DNA of 64,000 nucleotides. Source: Marinitoga aeolica (GTDB lineage: Bacteria > Thermotogota > Thermotogae > Petrotogales > Petrotogaceae). This document shows, one piece after another, positions 61,427-64,000 of the stretch (within the stretch, counting starts at the first letter, position 1; each line of letters opens with the position of its first letter). Made by a program: the position numbers and the translations under genes. Under the pieces are notes generated by a model that saw only the letters and a list, made by a program, of their open reading frames with translations, was not told where the DNA came from and searched no databases. The stretch lies in the NCBI RefSeq assembly GCF_029910535.1, contig NZ_CP069362.1, positions 2,108,001 to 2,172,000 on the forward strand, given 5' to 3'.

Positions 61427-62170
61427 ATGCTTGAATTGAAAAACATTAATTTTACAACGGGTTCGAGAAAAATATTGGAAGATATTACTTATACCTTTGA
61501 AAAAGGGAAAATATATGCTGTTTTGGGAAATAATGGTGTTGGGAAATCCACTTTGGCAAGAATAATAATGGGATTAGATGGATATAAAGGAAACCACGGT
61601 GGTAAAATATTTTTTGAAGGACAGGATATAACTGATACTAATATAACTGAAAGAGCAAAATTAGGTATAACTATGGCATGGCAGGAACCAGCAAGATTTG
61701 AAGGTTTAGGTGTAAAAGAATATTTAACTCTTGGAAAAAGAATAAAATTAAGTGAAAATGAACTGATAGAAATATTGAATTTAGTTGGATTAAATCCATT
61801 TTATTTACATAGAAAGGTTGATAAAACGCTTTCGGGTGGCGAAAGAAAAAGAATAGAATTAGCTTCTTTAATTATATTAAAACCTAAATTTGCAATTTTT
61901 GATGAACCGGATTCTGGAATAGATATGATGTCAAATATTATGATAGAAAGAATATTTAAAATGATAACTGCTAATGGTGGATCTGTTTTAAGCATAACTC
62001 ATAGGGAAGAAATTGCAGAAATTGCTGATGAAGCATTTTTAATATGCTCTGGAAGAATTAAAGCTGAAGGCGATCCGAAAAAGGTTTCAGAAGTTTATAA
62101 AACTACTTGTGATAATTGTGCCCACATAAATGTTCCAATCGATTTTTTTGAAAATGAGGTGAAATTATGA
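61427..62170 (+). CDS. sufC: SufC/SmsC-type Fe-S assembly ATPase
   Basis: This soluble ABC-type ATPase drives Fe-S cluster assembly. The 247-residue protein has Walker A GNNGVGKS (34-41), the SufC-specific MAWQEPARFEGL, signature LSGGERKR, Walker B FAIFDEPDSGIDMMS and switch SITHRE. It overlaps the SufB-like gene by 4 bp. The pair stands without sufS, sufU, sufD or sufE, the layout of the minimal two-gene SMS system. Confidence 0.92.
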   Translation: MLELKNINFTTGSRKILEDITYTFEKGKIYAVLGNNGVGKSTLARIIMGLDGYKGNHGGKIFFEGQDITDTNITERAKLGITMAWQEPARFEGLGVKEYLTLGKRIKLSENELIEILNLVGLNPFYLHRKVDKTLSGGERKRIELASLIILKPKFAIFDEPDSGIDMMSNIMIERIFKMITANGGSVLSITHREEIAEIADEAFLICSGRIKAEGDPKKVSEVYKTTCDNCAHINVPIDFFENEVKL

Positions 62171-63123
62171 ATATAGAAAAAAATTATGCCAAAGAATTTG
62201 AAATGATAGAAAAAGCTTATGAACAAGCTGGTGGTGATGTAAGTAGTTTACTAAGTAAAGATATAGTTTCCCTCATCATAAGTGGAGATAAAGTGTTGGG
62301 TAAAAATACAGTTGAAGGTATTCATTTGAATGTTGAAACCTCTGAGGGTGTTGTAAATTATGAAATGATAATAGAAGATGGCGTGAAATTGGATAAACCA
62401 ATACATTTATGCGTTGGTTTTTTAAGAAATCAAGGAGAACAATATATTAATGCAAAATATAAAATAGGGAATAATTGTGATATTAAATTTTTATCGCATT
62501 GTTCTTTCCCATTTGGAAAAATTCATCATAAAATGGATTCTGAAATGATAATAGGAGAAAATTCTGTTGTGTTTATGGAAGATGAACATTTTCATAACGA
62601 AAAAGATGGTATATTTTTAGAAACATCATATTACACAAAAGTTGGAAAAAATTCAGTTTTCGACAGCAGATTTAAATTAACTAAATCAAGAGCAGGTAAA
62701 TTAAAAATAGATATGTTTGTAGATCTGGATGAGAGTTCTAAAGCATTGTTGGAATCTAAGGTTTGGGGAAAAAAAGATGATGAATTAGAAATAAGAGAAA
62801 TAGTGAATCTTAATGGGGAATATTCTTCAGGTATTGCAAAAAGTTATATTTTTGCTCAGGATTCGACAAAAGCAGAGGTAGTAAATGAAGCATATGGAAA
62901 TGCACCGTATTCAAAAGGTCATATTGAATGTACAGAAATAAGTAAAGGCTCAAATGTAAACATTAGTACAATACCTATTTTAAGAGTAAAAAATGATCTT
63001 TCAGAATTAACTCACGAAGCATCTGTAGGAAGGGTAAACCCTCAACAATTGGAAACATTAATGGCAAAAGGATTAGATGAAGATGAAGCAACAGAATTAA
63101 TTATAAAAGGAATTTTAAAATAA
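62167..63123 (+). CDS. SufB/SufD-family Fe-S scaffold, short SmsB-like form
   Basis: This is the scaffold partner of SufC. At 318 residues it is much shorter than SufB (about 470). It keeps the beta-helix core with repeating hydrophobic strands, EMIIGENSVVFMEDEHFHN, KSYIFAQDSTKAEVVN and the SufC-binding end LTHEASVGRVNPQQLETLMAKG. A glutamate/His-rich core plus a Cys in HIECTE could bind iron or sulfur. It resembles SmsB of the proposed ancestral SMS system. Confidence 0.9.
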   Translation: MNIEKNYAKEFEMIEKAYEQAGGDVSSLLSKDIVSLIISGDKVLGKNTVEGIHLNVETSEGVVNYEMIIEDGVKLDKPIHLCVGFLRNQGEQYINAKYKIGNNCDIKFLSHCSFPFGKIHHKMDSEMIIGENSVVFMEDEHFHNEKDGIFLETSYYTKVGKNSVFDSRFKLTKSRAGKLKIDMFVDLDESSKALLESKVWGKKDDELEIREIVNLNGEYSSGIAKSYIFAQDSTKAEVVNEAYGNAPYSKGHIECTEISKGSNVNISTIPILRVKNDLSELTHEASVGRVNPQQLETLMAKGLDEDEATELIIKGILK

Positions 63124-63137
63124 AAATAGATATTATG

Positions 63138-63165
63138 GCGCAGTTAGTTTTAACTGCGCTTTTTT
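63138..63165 (+). terminator. Terminator of the suf/sms pair
   Basis: GCGCAGTTA-GTTT-TAACTGCGC, 9-bp stem, then T6. Confidence 0.92.
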
Positions 63166-63206
63166 ACATAAATTTAATTTAAATAAGATATTTTTTATCC
63201 AATTTA

Positions 63207-63237
63207 TGTTATAATAAATATGATAATATTTATCGTA
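63207..63237 (+). promoter_or_regulatory. Extended -10 promoter and inverted repeat before serine acetyltransferase
   Basis: TGTTATAAT (63207-63215) is followed at the expected start by the inverted repeat TAAATAT-GATA-ATATTTA (about 63216-63237), a possible operator or leader hairpin. No T-box or SAM riboswitch is seen. Confidence 0.45.
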
Positions 63238-63257
63238 AATGAGGTGATTTTATAAAT

Positions 63258-63857
63258 ATGATAATAAAATTCTTTAAAGATTTTCTTTCAATATTTTTTG
63301 ACCTTAATAGGGATTTAAATGAATATTTAAAAAAGGATCCAGCATCTAATAGAAAGTTAGGAATAATTCTATTTAATACCGCATTTCATGGTTTGGTATT
63401 ATATAGAATATATCATTTTTTTCACAAATATAAAATATATCCAATTTCATATTTCTTATATATGTTAAGTAAAATATTATATTCAATGGATATTCATCCA
63501 GCTGCAAAACTTGATGCCGGTATTGTAATTGATCATGGAATTGGTGTAGTTATAGGTTCTACAACTACTGTTGGAAGTGGTACTTTAATATATCATCAAG
63601 TAACCTTAGGTGCAAAACATATTAAAAAAGGAAAAAGACATCCAGACATTGGTGAGAATGTAATTATTGGAGCAGGCGCTAAGGTTTTAGGAGATATAAT
63701 AATAGGTGATAATTCAGTAATAGCTGCTAATTCGGTAGTTTTAAGAAATGTTCCTTCAAATTGCCTGGTTGCAGGGATTCCTGCAAAAATCAAAAGTTTT
63801 GAATATGATCAAAATCATATTTATGAAATAAACCATAATTATGATTTTTCTATTTAA
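63258..63857 (+). CDS. cysE: Serine O-acetyltransferase
   Basis: CysE acetylates serine for cysteine synthesis. The 199-residue protein has a short helical N-terminal part and a left-handed beta-helix with SAT marks: MDIHPAAKLDAGIVIDHGIGVVIG, YHQVTLGA, KRHPDIGENVIIGAGAKVLG and the closing VAGIPAKI. It is of the shorter EpsC/SAT type. The ATG is 11 nt after GAGGTG, slightly far. A neighbouring cysK is not in the window. Confidence 0.88.
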   Translation: MIIKFFKDFLSIFFDLNRDLNEYLKKDPASNRKLGIILFNTAFHGLVLYRIYHFFHKYKIYPISYFLYMLSKILYSMDIHPAAKLDAGIVIDHGIGVVIGSTTTVGSGTLIYHQVTLGAKHIKKGKRHPDIGENVIIGAGAKVLGDIIIGDNSVIAANSVVLRNVPSNCLVAGIPAKIKSFEYDQNHIYEINHNYDFSI

Positions 63858-63898
63858 ACAAAAAATTTTAGTATAAATTTGTATTTATTATAATTTTT

Positions 63899-63907
63899 TG
63901 TTATAAT
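63899..63907 (+). promoter_or_regulatory. Extended -10 promoter before the last gene
   Basis: TGTTATAAT, 29 nt before the ATG at 63937. Confidence 0.5.
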
Positions 63908-63936
63908 TTTTATATATAGAAACCGTAGGTGAAAAG

Positions 63937-64000
63937 ATGGATTATTTAGAATATTTATCATATAATTATGAAAAAATTATAAAAGAATTACTTAATCATT
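63937..64000 (+). CDS. 5' end of a gene cut by the window edge
   Basis: An ATG after TAGGTG opens a frame of 21 codons (MDYLEYLSYNYEKIIKELLNH) that runs off the window. The amphipathic start resembles the beginning of osmoprotectant-type ABC permeases, but too little is present to name it. Confidence 0.55.
   Translation, partial: MDYLEYLSYNYEKIIKELLNH

Overview
The window is strongly AT-rich and densely packed, with short intergenic gaps and stop/start overlaps inside operons. Several features suggest an anaerobic, probably thermophilic bacterium: a class III (anaerobic) ribonucleotide reductase, a fused PyrBI aspartate transcarbamoylase, a two-gene SufC/SufB-type Fe-S system, and GAGGTG-type ribosome binding sites. 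My best guess is Thermotogota, in the Petrotogales (Marinitoga-like). This is an inference from gene content and style, not a database result.

Layout. (1) 0-4 kb, minus strand: a CorA Mg transporter with a 15-codon candidate leader peptide, then a Fur-controlled znuA-fur-znuC-znuB metal uptake operon. (2) 4-6.8 kb, minus: a folate operon, PTPS-folE2-folP-folK. The PTPS carries a CExxHGH motif and probably replaces FolB. folK has no ordinary start codon. (3) 6.9-9.9 kb: a Upf1/Dna2-like helicase divergent from a Cas4/Dna2-like Fe-S nuclease. (4) 10-14.8 kb: rbsD-A-C-B ribose uptake with twin operators, followed by a LacI-type regulator. (5) 14.8-21.2 kb: chorismate mutase, a glycosyltransferase, a radical-SAM DNA repair pair, a secreted phospholipase D-like protein and an AAA-ATPase/PD-(D/E)XK protein.

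(6) 21.2-38.9 kb is a nucleotide synthesis block. The pyr operon (pyrBI-C-K-D-F-uraA-E) lies on the minus strand. Three tRNA genes (Glu, Val, Phe) sit next to it. A guanine-riboswitch-controlled pur operon (purE-C-S-Q-L-F-M-N-H-D) runs on the plus strand. Together these cover almost all of de novo UMP and IMP synthesis; carAB, purB and a PurK are not in the window.

(7) 39-51 kb is more accessory: a helicase-RNase H fusion, a nitroreductase, an anchored EEP hydrolase, three AAA/nuclease-type proteins and a SNF2/SWIM helicase. One AAA/nuclease gene is a mosaic paralogue of the gene at 19.6 kb, and another is flanked by related repeats. (8) 51-54.4 kb: a Rieske oxygenase plus a tocopherol-cyclase-like protein, unexpected in an anaerobe, and an amidohydrolase. 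(9) 54.5-64 kb: NrdR-box-controlled nrdD-nrdG, a lipid kinase, DUF554, Ogg2, an AlaX-type editing protein, a YgjP-type metalloprotease, the Suf/SMS pair, a serine acetyltransferase and the first codons of one more gene.

No CRISPR array, rRNA gene, insertion sequence or prophage was recognised. The strongest candidates for undescribed biology are the corA leader ORF, the start-less folK, the Dna2-like split pair, the Rieske/tocopherol-cyclase operon, the helicase-RNase H fusion and the mosaic AAA/nuclease paralogues.
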